Shown here piece after piece: positions 9,839-19,677 of a stretch of DNA of 64,000 bases (the first letter of the stretch is position 1; every line of letters starts with the position of its first letter). The notes beneath the pieces were generated by a model. That model made no database searches and was not told the DNA's origin. It worked only from the letters and a program-made list of their open reading frames with translations. The position numbers and the translations under genes are program-made. The stretch covers positions 1 through 64,000 of the forward strand of contig CAVQRC010000001.1 of NCBI GenBank assembly GCA_963715045.1. Direction: 5' to 3'. Source of the stretch: CAVQRC01 sp963715045. GTDB taxonomy: Bacteria; Planctomycetota; Planctomycetia; Pirellulales; Lacipirellulaceae.

Positions 9839-12169
9839 TCAGGGATTCCTGTTGCTGGGGGCCTGCTTCACAAGCGGCGGCCGTTCCACTTCAAAGTGCA
9901 GTCCGTTGGCGGAGCTGGTGATCGTATAGAGCTTGTTCTGCTGACGCACGTGTCGCAGCTTGCCTGTGAAACCGCGGGGCGTCTCTTCGGCGAAGAGTGC
10001 CATGCCGCCGTCCAATACGGGGCGGTATCCGAAAAACGAGCGGATGATCGTATTGGCAAACGCCACCCCACCGCTCGATTCGCGACAGACGCAATCCCGA
10101 TCGGCGATCCGCACTGGAGCGTCGTACTCCCTTCGCTTGGGACCGTAGAGCTCATGTGCCTGGGCGTATGCGCCTTCGTGGGTGGCAATCTCGCTGCGGC
10201 GGAGAAATGCCAGGGCGCTGTCGAAGTGTCCGAGGTTGCACATGCCGTCCATCGTCCGCGGCAGCCAGCCGTCGTAAGCGCCCAAAGGGCCGTGGTCGGC
10301 CCGGTCCGAATCCGCCGCCGCGACGTCCGACAGCGACTGCGCCCGCATCCAGTTCTTCGTGAGCAGCTCCCGTTCGACGAAAGCCACCATCTCGTCGCCC
10401 ATCTCCGCTGACAGGTCGGCGGTCATGAAGTCGCCGACGGTCAGGAAGTCGTAGCAATGCCGCATTTCCACCCGGCTTCCGTCCCGATGCAGACTGTACC
10501 AGTATCCCTTGCCTGGCGCGTACAGGCCCAGCACCGCCGCGGCCAAGCGGTCGGCTTCACGGCGGAGAGCCTTCGCCCGGCGGTGGTCGCCCATCTGTTC
10601 GTGCGCCGCCGCGACCGTCCGCATCATCCACACACTGCCCGCATTGAGCGACGGCACACGGTGGATGTAAGTCGGCACGCACTCCAGCAGTTCCCCGGCA
10701 GTACCGAAATCGGCCAGCACGTCTCCCTCGCGAACCCGCTTCTTCCAGCTCATGGCAAGATCGTCCATGTGCTGCAGGACCGTCCGACCATTCACTTGCT
10801 CGCGCAGAATGTCCGTGTCTCCCGTGACTCGCAGGTAGACCTCCAGCATTCGGAAGATCGCCAGGGAGCTCGCGCTGTACCGGAATCCGACGCCTGTCCC
10901 GCTGTAGAAGTCCTGGGCGAAGTAGCGATCGACGTCGAGCTTCAACCAGCCCGTGAGGTGCTGCTTCATGGTTGCCGGGTCGAGCAGCGCGAAGACGGTC
11001 GACCACATGGAGGTGTCCCAGTAGAACATCACCGTGGCACCCAGCCGGGGTGAGCCCGTCAGATAGACTCGATGGTGGATGGGCAGGTTCGTGCGGTGCA
11101 CCATCAGCAAGGTGAGGGCTCCGGTGTAGTAGACTCGCCGGAGCTTCTCGTCGGAGGTCACCAGCACCGGCAGATGGCCCGAGAAATGACCGTTGCCCGG
11201 TGTAAACGCGTCTTCAAAGCGACTCTGCCACCGCTCTTTTGCCTGCGCGAAAACCGTACCGAATCCTCGTGCCCACCGCCGCGCCGAGGCGATCACTTCT
11301 CGCTCGTCGTCGCCGATGGCCATCACGTATTCGACGGTCATCGTTTCGCCCGGAGCGAGGGTCATGCGCCAGCTCGCACGGCCCTGATTTCCGACCGATT
11401 CGAGCCGCTCGGGAAGCTGGGCGAAAGCGAAGGCGGTGCGCGCGGCCGTCCCCGTATCGCGGACGAGCAGCACCGCTTCGTTCTCCCTCAGTTCCGCCCT
11501 GAACTGGCGGCTCAGCGGCGAAATGAACTTCTCCACGTCGTCGGGGATCGGCCCGATGGGATCGCGGTAGGCCTCCATCAGGCGAAACGCTGCGGTCGAA
11601 ATGTGCCGTGCGGCGTCGTCCCTGGGAAACGTCGGTAACCGGTAGAACCAGTCCCAGCCGTCTTCGAACTTGCTGACGATGCCGACCAGGTCGATACGGA
11701 GGTTCACCTCCTGTTCGGCATCCGTGATATTCCGGAGCTTGATGCGGAACAGCACGCCCGCTTCTTCAAAGACCATTCGCGTGGCCGTTTCCACTTCGAA
11801 CTCAGCGGTCCGTGTTCGACGCAGGGCCTGGTAGGCGGATCCACGAAACTCATCGGCCTCGTAAATCGTGCCGTTGATGGAGAGCGTGCCGCTGTGGTAC
11901 GCCTGAGAGAAAGGCGGTGCGACCAGCCAGCTTACGGACAGCAAATCCCTGTTGGTCAGCAGGGCGCCGTGGAAATTGTGAAGCGACGGGTACTGGCCGA
12001 GCTGTGACCGCGGCAGCCAGTCGCTGGACAGATCGTCGAGAGCGGGGACGGTTCGTTCCGCTTCCGACTGTTCCACGCACGGCTGTACGTATCCGAAAGT
12101 GTCACTGGTTGACGGCGTGCCCGTCTGCCCGAACACCACAGAAGCAACCACTAACAGATGCCCGACCAT
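9839..12169 (-). CDS. Secreted six-hairpin glycosidase (GH63/GH37/GH15-like fold)
   Basis: 776 residues, intact. A short signal peptide (MVGHLLVVASVVFGQ) is followed by a beta-sandwich domain to about residue 330 and an (alpha/alpha)6 toroid to about residue 720. Toroid landmarks are VMFYWDTSMWSTVFAL, where an Asp after Trp is typical of clan GH-G/GH-L enzymes, ADFGTAGELLECVPTYIHRV, LNAGSVWMMRTV and DHGPLGAYDGWLPRTM. The exact CAZy family is not certain; GH63- and GH78-like architectures are both possible. It lies next to GH38 and GH92 alpha-mannosidases, so a mannose-containing glycan is a reasonable target by context. Confidence 0.7.
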   Translation of the reverse strand: MVGHLLVVASVVFGQTGTPSTSDTFGYVQPCVEQSEAERTVPALDDLSSDWLPRSQLGQYPSLHNFHGALLTNRDLLSVSWLVAPPFSQAYHSGTLSINGTIYEADEFRGSAYQALRRTRTAEFEVETATRMVFEEAGVLFRIKLRNITDAEQEVNLRIDLVGIVSKFEDGWDWFYRLPTFPRDDAARHISTAAFRLMEAYRDPIGPIPDDVEKFISPLSRQFRAELRENEAVLLVRDTGTAARTAFAFAQLPERLESVGNQGRASWRMTLAPGETMTVEYVMAIGDDEREVIASARRWARGFGTVFAQAKERWQSRFEDAFTPGNGHFSGHLPVLVTSDEKLRRVYYTGALTLLMVHRTNLPIHHRVYLTGSPRLGATVMFYWDTSMWSTVFALLDPATMKQHLTGWLKLDVDRYFAQDFYSGTGVGFRYSASSLAIFRMLEVYLRVTGDTDILREQVNGRTVLQHMDDLAMSWKKRVREGDVLADFGTAGELLECVPTYIHRVPSLNAGSVWMMRTVAAAHEQMGDHRRAKALRREADRLAAAVLGLYAPGKGYWYSLHRDGSRVEMRHCYDFLTVGDFMTADLSAEMGDEMVAFVERELLTKNWMRAQSLSDVAAADSDRADHGPLGAYDGWLPRTMDGMCNLGHFDSALAFLRRSEIATHEGAYAQAHELYGPKRREYDAPVRIADRDCVCRESSGGVAFANTIIRSFFGYRPVLDGGMALFAEETPRGFTGKLRHVRQQNKLYTITSSANGLHFEVERPPLVKQAPSNRNP

Positions 12170-12329
12170 AGCGCATCCTCATGCCGCTGCAAAGCAACAA
12201 CCAATGAGGTCCGATTGTTTAACGTCCAGTCGAGTCCAAAACCACAATTTTCAAATCACAAATCCCAAACAAGCTCCAAATGCCAACCTCCAAGAACACA
12301 AAAAAAATGCCCGGGTGTTTGGCTTAGTA

Positions 12330-12404
12330 CCTATCCCAAAACCTCAGTCAACGTTTCCCACGGCCGGGGAATTCGGTAGCGGAAGCTCATTTTGGGATCG
12401 GCTC
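12330..12404 (+). repeat. 75-nt palindromic element, best-preserved reference copy
   Basis: Ends CCTATCCCAAAA and TTTTGGGATCGG are inverted repeats (11 of 12 pair). The centre holds TTTCCCACGGCCGGGG. The 75 nt align without gaps to the copy inside the GH38 gene (62 of 75 identical by hand count) and to the copy upstream of lemA (54 of 75). It is open in the phase starting at its second base and reads LSQNLSQRFPRPGNSVAEA then HFGIGS before a TAA. It lies between the GH38 stop and the start of the six-hairpin glycosidase. Confidence 0.8.
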
Positions 12405-12414
12405 TTAAGAAAAC

Positions 12415-15400
12415 CTATTCGATCCTGATCGTCACGACATCCCAGGGTGCCAGGTCGACCGTAACCGCATTGTTCTGCCAGGTAAGTTTTTCCAGGATGT
12501 CCTCGACACCGGTGGCCAGATACGCGTCCCTGGCACCGGACAACGCGGGGACATGCAGCGTCGCTCGGGTCGCCGTGCCACTCATTTCCCGCAATCGAGC
12601 GATGTAGCCTTTCCCATCTTCCGATCGTTTGAAAGCGCTGACGATCACACTCTCTGGATCGACCGAAATCATGTTTCGAATCGTACGCCGTTCGGCTGCC
12701 GACCAGTCTCGGCCAAATCGTGCCGCTGCTGCGGGGGAAATCGATTTGTCGGAGGTCAATGCGAAGCGGAACTCGAGTTGGCCCCCCTGCGATGCCTTGT
12801 AGTTCGTGAACCAATAGTTGTTCATCACATAGGCATACACGTGAGCGTTGAGGATCGGGAGATCATCCAGCCACTTGTTCGCGTTGATGTCCTGGAGAGA
12901 GATGAGCGGTGCGTCCAGGCTCACCCAGGCGATGTCGGCCTGTGAGTTGCGAACGCGGACCCAATTCTGGACGGTGAACCAGTCTTTACATGCCCCAGGC
13001 AGCCAGTCCCGGCCCGCGCGGACGACCGCATTGGCGACGGCATAATCGATTTCGGGCTGCTTCCCGGCAAACGGAAACGCGATGTAGATGCCTTCCTTTT
13101 CCAGCGTCTCCAGCTTTTCGATGTCGTAGCGAAAGTCCAATCTCTTGCTGTCAGCTCCCGGGCGTACGGACATCGCGATTTTCGGCATCAGCGGATGGTT
13201 CAACTGGAGGACGATACCCTCCTCGTCGGCGCTGATGCTTTCGAGTGTCGCCGTCGTGAAGTCATACGGAGGTTTCTCATTACGGGCGTAGACGATCTGC
13301 CCGCACAGATAGGGTGCACTGCGATCGATCAACTCCAGATTTGTCTCACGATCGACGATGCTGGTGATGCCACCTTTTTCGACATCCAGGCTGACGATAT
13401 AGAACGGAGTGCGAATTGTTGTGCCGGTGAACTCCCATTCGCCTTTAGAGCCGATCCCAGAATTGGCCACAGCTACTGGATTCCCCGGGCGTGGGACACG
13501 TTCACTTAGATTTTGGGATAGGTTCTCAGTCGGAACGGGGTCTTCCTCAATCAGGCCGCGTGCCGTTGCGAGCAGTGGTTGGAGGCGCTGCTGGGCTTCG
13601 TAGGCGAATTGTGCCTTGTAGCGGAATTGCTCCTTGACTTCAGGAAGTTCCGGATCTGAAACGGAGTTGTGAGCACCCCAGGTGTGTTCGTCGTAGAGCA
13701 GAATCAGGTGCCAGATATCCATCAGCTCCTGTCGGAAGTCCTCCGGGCTCTTGCCTTGAGCGTGAAAACCGGTGAGGAGTGTTTCCGCCAGCAGGGCCTG
13801 CTGTTGGTTCTGTCGATTGATGGCCGTCTGCTTGGCGCTCGACGCGGCGCCGTCTTCCCAGAACGCGCCGCCATCACCGGAGACCGTAGCGAGTTCCGCT
13901 CCGTACTTGTCTTCAATGGCTGAGAACCATTCAGAGTTCGAGGAAAAAACGATCTTCGGGTAGACATACTTGTCGTTCCAGGCTCGGACCGTCTGAGGAA
14001 GCTGCTCGGTGAGGGGGCGATTGTCGCCATACGCTCCGTGCAGGTGGATGCTGTCGTACGGATAGTCGGGACGATCATAAAGCCCCAGCAGCCAGGGGAT
14101 CTGGGCCTCGGCCTTTTCCAATCCGGCGTCCGTGTCGTATTGGCCTACCCACGCATCGGTCAGGCCGACTTTCCCGGCCCAGGCGTAGTGATCATGAAAG
14201 AATGCGATGATCCGCGACCCATCCGGTCCCTGCCACCAGACGGGGGACCGTTTGTTCAAGCCCTGCCGCAACAAAGGACCGCGGGTCTGATTGATACCCA
14301 TGCTCAGGTACTTCACCCCGCTTTTTCTCAGCACGGTCGGGACCGACCAGATGTGCGACGGGGCATCGGTCAGCGTGGCGCTGAGAAAGTTGGAGCCGAA
14401 CTCGCGTGAAAGCTGCTTCGAGAAGTACAGCGAGCGGAAGGCTTCCTCGTCTGAGAGCAAGCCGGTCAGCAGATTGCCATAGAATGCTTCGATTTCGATC
14501 TGCCCCGATTGAACCAGGCTGACAAACTCCTCAATCAACTCCGGACGACGCGTTCGCAGCCAATCCTGCAAGACATAACTCGATTCGACACTCCAGGTGA
14601 ACTCCGGATACTTCTTGACCAATTCCACCGCCAGGTCGTTGCTCTTGCGATGAACCTCCATGGCCTTGTCCTGCAGGTCGGTATAGCCGACGTCCACATG
14701 AGCCTGGGGCACCACGTGGATCGTCCATTTGCGCGCCGGTTTAACCTTGGACGTCTTTGAGAATACGAGCTCTTGTCCGTCACGCAATTCAACGACGGTC
14801 TCTCCCGGCTTTGTGATTTCAGGAATCACAATCGTCGTTTCAACGGTACCCAGCTGCGTTCCGTCGAGTGGGTAATCTCGCGTCCGACCGCCAACGCGAA
14901 CGTGGAGGGAGAGTTCTTCAGCAGGCTTGACCAGTGTCATGGTCAACTTTGCCAGTTGAACCAGTTCTCCATCCCGTTTCACGAACAGCGGAAGTACCTG
15001 CAAATCGAAACTGTCAGAGAGGACCGCGGTCCCAACATGTTCAGCCACATGATCGAGCCGGAGGGCGTCCCAGATGACCCAGGAGTCGGTCGTCGCAATG
15101 CGAATCGTATTGTTTCCAGGATTGAACAGCGAACTTGCCAACGGCACGTCGAGGCGGTAGTTCTTTCCTTGCGACGGATCGTTGAGTGCCGCATCGCCCG
15201 AGCCGGTCGGCAGACGGATCGAGCGTGTGTCGTCCCCGACCTCGATCACCAGAGAACCCGGACGCGCCCCGTGAGTGCTGACCAGGGCGAGTCGAAGCAG
15301 GTAGGAGCCCTGCTTAACTTCCGACAACGTGAACTGAATCTCGTGAGGATGTGGTTGCGAACCGGCCCAGTCGTCGCCTGGTCCCGGCTGCACGCCAGGC

Positions 15401-15611
15401 CAACCGGTTTCCGGATGCGATGTGCCGACCACGTACCGGACACCATCGGGAAAACTTCTTCGCGTAATCCCTGAATTGACCTGAACAGGGCCAACTCCAG
15501 GTGCGAACCGTCCTCTCGGCCAATGGCCCAGATGGCTTCCGGTGAGCTCCCGGCGGCAACAGGGAGACCGAACCACAGCGAGACGATCAGAACGCGGGTC
15601 GCAGTTTTCAT
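12415..15611 (-). CDS. GH38 alpha-mannosidase, secreted, with N-terminal lyase-like beta domains; one frameshift; in-frame repeat insertion
   Basis: About 1,065 codons. The signal peptide (MKTATRVLIVSLWFGLPVAA) starts at ATG 15611. It joins the main frame after a one-base-deletion-type shift near 15450-15500, since YVVGTSHPETGWPG is in the next frame. Residues to about 190 resemble the beta-domains of rhamnogalacturonan lyases. The GH38 catalytic domain begins near residue 300 with HVDVGYTD (zinc-binding H-x-D), followed by YGDNRPLTEQLP, HTWGAHNSVSDPE and a C-terminal beta-sandwich. It removes alpha-linked mannose. A 25-codon segment at 13448-13522 is a copy of the 75-nt repeat family, so the protein carries an extra repeat-derived peptide between the catalytic and beta domains. 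Confidence 0.88.
13448..13522 (-). repeat. 75-nt palindromic element inserted in frame inside the GH38 gene
   Basis: Read on the coding strand it begins CCTATCCCAAAA and ends GGGATCGGCTC, gap-free against 12330-12404. It encodes LSQNLSERVPRPGNPVAVA and then NSGIGS within the mannosidase. Its length is exactly 25 codons, so the reading frame is kept on both sides. Confidence 0.8.
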
Positions 15612-15914
15612 CGTGTTTGCTCCCGATCGACCAGGTTCCTTGCGACGTCCTTCTGAGAGCCAACCTGCCGGGTGAGGCTTCCAATCGCGGGTGCCTTGGC
15701 AGGGCAGTCACAATATTGCGTAAAGTAGACCTGCTCTATCGAGTTTGCAAGGCGGTATCTCGACGAGGGGCAGGGTTTCCGGCGTCATGCTGCGAATTCG
15801 CCGCCAACGGCGACCCGCTGCTGGGCTCCAGCTTCAATGGTGTCGCCACGCCGAACGGCATAGAATACGGCGTCGTTTCGATACTTTCCCATTCGAGTGA
15901 TCCAGGCCAGTTTC
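15612..15914. promoter_or_regulatory. Divergent intergenic region between GH38 and the UroD/GH92/symporter run
   Basis: About 300 nt separate the divergent GH38 gene and the plus-strand run, so promoters for both should lie here. The stretch near 15705-15730 (CACAATATTGCGTAAAGTAG) is the most AT-rich part. I cannot assign -35 or -10 boxes with confidence and see no operator. Confidence 0.35.
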
Positions 15915-17156
15915 ATGGTGACTTCCAGGCAGCGGGTGTTGACTGCACTGGCTCACGAACAGCCCGACCGGATACCGGTCGATCTGGGCGGGCACCGCTC
16001 GTCGGGGATTGCCGCGATCGCCTACGCGAAGTTGCGGGATTATCTCGGCCTGGAGCGAAAGCCGATTCGGGTATACGACGTGCAGCAGCAGTTGGCCATC
16101 CTGGACGAAGACGTGCTCGATCGATTCGGTGTCGACACGATCGAGTTGGGCCGCGGCTTCGCGGTGGACGATGCCGACTGGCGGGATTGGGTGCTGCCAG
16201 ACGGCACCGCGTGTCAGCTGCCAAGCTGGGTCGAGCCGGAACGGGACACGGGGCGATGGGTGATTCGGTCGCAAACGGGACGGGTGATCGCCCACATGCC
16301 CGACGGGGCGTTGTACTTTGAGCAGACTTATTACCCGTTCGCCGAACAAGACGATTTGGACGCGATTGACGAAGCTTTCGAGGAGAGCATGTGGACCAGC
16401 ATTGCCTCGCCACCGGGGCCCTTGGTTGCGGGAGACGGGGGGCACGAGCGGTTGCGGGCAGGTGCGAAGAAGCTGAGACAGCAGACGGATCGCGCGATCA
16501 TCGGCTTGTTTGGCGGTAATCTGCTGGAGATGGGGCAGTTCCTGTACCGCAACGACAACTTTCTGATGTTGATGGCGGGTGAGCCGAAGCGGGCACACGC
16601 GTTTCTTGACCGCATCGTCGAGATCCACCTGGCGAATCTCGAGCGGTATCTGGCTGCCGTGGGCGATTCGATCGACATTGTGCTGTTCGGAGACGATTTG
16701 GGCATGCAGACAGGTCCCCAGATCTCGCCCGCCATGTATGTGGAGTTTTTCCAGCCCCGCCACGCTGCGATGTGGCGGCGGGCGAAAGAACTAGCGGACG
16801 TGCGGGTGATGCTGCACTGTTGTGGCGGCGTGTATCAACTGTTGGATCACCTGATCGATGCTGGGCTCGATGCGATCAATCCCGTGCAGATTGCCTGTCG
16901 TGGCATGGATAGCGAAGTGCTCAAACGCGAGTTCGGCGATCGCCTGACATTCTGGGGAGGCGGCTGCGATACGCAGACCGTGTTGCCGAGTGGCTCACCG
17001 CAGGAGGTGGCAGCACACGTGCGGCAGCAGATTGAGACCTTCAGTCCCGGAGGCGGATTCGTCTTCCAGCAGGTGCACAACATCACGGCGGATGTGTGTC
17101 CTGAGAACATCGTCGCCATGTTCGACGCGACACTGGCCGCACGGCAGGCGCAGTGA
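15915..17156 (+). CDS. UroD-family (methylcobamide methyltransferase-like) protein
   Basis: 413 residues, intact. N-terminal block SRQRVLTALAHEQPDRIPVDLGG is the usual superfamily opening. The middle has TDRAIIGLFGGNLLEMGQ and IVLFGDDLGMQTGPQISPAM. H301-C302-C303 in the MLHCCGGVYQLL block fits the H-x-C zinc site of MtaA/MtbA-type methyltransferases, followed by the conserved INPVQ. Start ATG 15915 is preferred to the upstream one at 15897 because the family begins there. GH92 follows after 50 nt and a symporter after another 50, so it looks like the first gene of a three-gene operon. Not a haem-pathway UroD by context; O-demethylation of a sugar is one possibility. Confidence 0.82.
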   Translation: MVTSRQRVLTALAHEQPDRIPVDLGGHRSSGIAAIAYAKLRDYLGLERKPIRVYDVQQQLAILDEDVLDRFGVDTIELGRGFAVDDADWRDWVLPDGTACQLPSWVEPERDTGRWVIRSQTGRVIAHMPDGALYFEQTYYPFAEQDDLDAIDEAFEESMWTSIASPPGPLVAGDGGHERLRAGAKKLRQQTDRAIIGLFGGNLLEMGQFLYRNDNFLMLMAGEPKRAHAFLDRIVEIHLANLERYLAAVGDSIDIVLFGDDLGMQTGPQISPAMYVEFFQPRHAAMWRRAKELADVRVMLHCCGGVYQLLDHLIDAGLDAINPVQIACRGMDSEVLKREFGDRLTFWGGGCDTQTVLPSGSPQEVAAHVRQQIETFSPGGGFVFQQVHNITADVCPENIVAMFDATLAARQAQ

Positions 17157-17206
17157 TTGCCACGCGGTGGGCCGATCGTCGACAACCGTGATGGCAGGAG
17201 GATTGC

Positions 17207-19627
17207 ATGCGATCTTACAGCACACACACTCTCTGCCGGAGCATCTGTGTATTGTTAATCGCTTCGTTGCTTGCCGGCGGATCGACCGCCGCCGGCGAAC
17301 CGGGAGTCGACGAGGTGAAGGAGCCGGTCGACTATGTCGACCCGATGATCGGCACGTCCGAGTCACGTTGGATGCTTTACCCTGGCGCGAGCATGCCGTT
17401 CGGGATGGTGAAACTCAGCCCCGACAATCGCAAGCACGCTTGGAAGGGTGGATATGAGTACAACATCGAAAACATCATGGGGTTCAGTCACATCCACTCC
17501 TGGATCGCAGCTGGTCTGCTGACGATGCCCACGGTGGGCGAGTTGACCACGCGGCCGGGTACAGAAGAAGACCCTGATGGTGGGTATCGTTCGCGTTTCA
17601 GTCACGCCTCGGAGGTCGCATCTCCGGGATACTATGCCGTAACGCTTGCCGACTACGGCATTCGGGCGGAACTGACGGCCACGACCCGGGCTGGGTTCGT
17701 GCGGTACACGTTTCCGCAGTCCGATCAGGCGCGGATACTGTTCGACCTGAAGTTTCCGGCCGAGTTCGACTATGAAGTGCAGTGGGCGTATATCCGAAAG
17801 GTGAGCGATCGCGAAGTCGAGGGCTTCTCGAAGCAACGCACGCAAGATGGGTTTTCGAGTTTGCAGAATGAATATGTGCTGCACTTCGTGATCCAGTTCA
17901 GCAAGCCGTTCGAGACGTTCGGCGTCTGGGATAACGACCACGTCCAACACGACACGTACGAGGTGCATGGCCGAAACGATATTGGGTGCTTCGTCAATTA
18001 CAAGACGCGTGCCGACGAGGTGATCAAGGTCAAGACCGGAATCTCGCTGGTGAGCGTCGATCAGGCGCGACTGAATCTGAATACGGAGACGAAGCATTTC
18101 GGCTGGGACTTCAACGCCGCCCGCGAGCATGCCCGCAAGACGTGGAACGTTCTGCTCAGCACAGTGAGTGTGGAGGGAGGCAGCGAGCAGGATCGAATCA
18201 AGTTCTACACTAATTTCTATCGTTCTTACGCCGCGCGGACGATTTGGAACGACGTCAACGGCAAGTACGTTGATATGAACGAGCAGGTCTGTCAGCTGGA
18301 CGACCCCGACGCGGCCGTCTTCGGTTGCGATGCGTTTTGGAATACGTTTTGGAACCTGAACCAACTGTGGGCCCTGGCGACGCCAGGAATTGCCAACCAG
18401 TGGGTGGGCTCGCTGCTGGAGATTTATGATCGCGGCGGCTGGCTCCCCAAGGGCCCAACTTGCATCGAGTACTCCAGCATCATGGTCGCTTCACACGAAG
18501 TGGCGCTGATTAACAGCGTGTTTCAAAAGGGAATCCGCGGCTATGACGTCGAGAAAGCCTACGAAGCGATTCGACACGTGCAGACGACGCCCGGCCGCGC
18601 GCACCCTGGCGGCGGCCTCGTGGGGAATCGACAGCTCGAGCCGTACATGCGACTCGGCTATGTGCCGCACGGCGACGGCACATCGAGGCACCACTTCGGC
18701 ACGAAAGACGAGGGGCCGGTGTCAAACACGCTGGAGTATGCGTTCGATGATTGGAACGTGGCACAGATGGCCCAGGCACTCGGCAAGCGGGACGACTGCG
18801 AGGAGTTCACCCGTCGAGCCTACAACTACAGGAACGTGTTCGACGCCCATACCGGATACGTCCGACCGCGGCTTGCCAGCGGTGAGTGGGCTGACGCCAG
18901 GAGCAAGTATGGCGACGAAGTGCGGCATGATTCCTGGGAAGGCATGGGGTTCATCGAAGGCAACGCCTGGCAGTACACCTGGTTTGTGCCGCACGATGTC
19001 GGCGGGCTGGTCAAATTGATGGGAGCAGAAGAATTCAACCGCCGGCTGGAGGAAGGTTTCGTCAAGTCGAGCAGAAGCAACTTCAACGCCACGGGCGACC
19101 TGTTTGCGCATTATCCGATCAATCACGGCAATCAACCCAACATGCAGGCGGCGTATTTGTTCAACTACTCGGGTCAGCCGTGGAAGACGCAGCATTGGGT
19201 GCGGGAACTGATGTACAAGTACTACGGTGACGGCCCGGTGGACGGGTGGCCCGGTGATGAAGATCAAGGGCAAATGGGGGCCTGGTTCGTGATGAGCGCC
19301 ATCGGACTGTTTGAAATGGACGGCGGTGGCGCGGTCAGGCCGATCTATGAAATCGGTAGCCCGCTGTTCGACAGGATCACGATCCGGTTGGATCCGAAGT
19401 ACTACCCGGGGGGGACGTTTGTGATCGAGGCGAAGAACAACTCGCCCACGAATCGCTTCGTGCAGTCGGCTGTCTTGGATGGCCGGCCGCTGACGAAGTG
19501 CTGGTTCTATCACGGCGAGTTGGTCGACGGCGGTTCGCTGGTACTGGAGATGGGAGCCGAGCCGAATCGTAACTGGGGGAGTGGCCTGGGGAACGCCCCA
19601 CCCTCGATGTCGACACCCGCCGAGTAG
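17207..19627 (+). CDS. GH92 alpha-1,2-mannosidase, secreted
   Basis: 806 residues, intact. Signal peptide with a cleavage region near GGSTAAG, then the GH92 opening VDYVDPMIGTSESRWMLYPGA, written here in two overlapping parts VDYVDPMIGT and YPGASMPFGMVKLSPDN. Further signatures are GFSHIHSW, GCDAFWNTFWNLNQLW, YPINHGNQPNMQAAYLFNY and GDEDQGQMGAWFVMSAIG (residues 683 on), which carries the catalytic acid region of this calcium-dependent family. It hydrolyses alpha-mannosides, commonly alpha-1,2 linkages. It sits between the UroD-like gene and a symporter with about 50-nt gaps. Together with the divergent GH38 it makes a mannose-glycan locus. Confidence 0.95.
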   Translation: MRSYSTHTLCRSICVLLIASLLAGGSTAAGEPGVDEVKEPVDYVDPMIGTSESRWMLYPGASMPFGMVKLSPDNRKHAWKGGYEYNIENIMGFSHIHSWIAAGLLTMPTVGELTTRPGTEEDPDGGYRSRFSHASEVASPGYYAVTLADYGIRAELTATTRAGFVRYTFPQSDQARILFDLKFPAEFDYEVQWAYIRKVSDREVEGFSKQRTQDGFSSLQNEYVLHFVIQFSKPFETFGVWDNDHVQHDTYEVHGRNDIGCFVNYKTRADEVIKVKTGISLVSVDQARLNLNTETKHFGWDFNAAREHARKTWNVLLSTVSVEGGSEQDRIKFYTNFYRSYAARTIWNDVNGKYVDMNEQVCQLDDPDAAVFGCDAFWNTFWNLNQLWALATPGIANQWVGSLLEIYDRGGWLPKGPTCIEYSSIMVASHEVALINSVFQKGIRGYDVEKAYEAIRHVQTTPGRAHPGGGLVGNRQLEPYMRLGYVPHGDGTSRHHFGTKDEGPVSNTLEYAFDDWNVAQMAQALGKRDDCEEFTRRAYNYRNVFDAHTGYVRPRLASGEWADARSKYGDEVRHDSWEGMGFIEGNAWQYTWFVPHDVGGLVKLMGAEEFNRRLEEGFVKSSRSNFNATGDLFAHYPINHGNQPNMQAAYLFNYSGQPWKTQHWVRELMYKYYGDGPVDGWPGDEDQGQMGAWFVMSAIGLFEMDGGGAVRPIYEIGSPLFDRITIRLDPKYYPGGTFVIEAKNNSPTNRFVQSAVLDGRPLTKCWFYHGELVDGGSLVLEMGAEPNRNWGSGLGNAPPSMSTPAE

Positions 19628-19677
19628 CATCGCCGCGGCCGGGGCCCAGGCACCACGATTGCGGACCGAAAGAGCGT

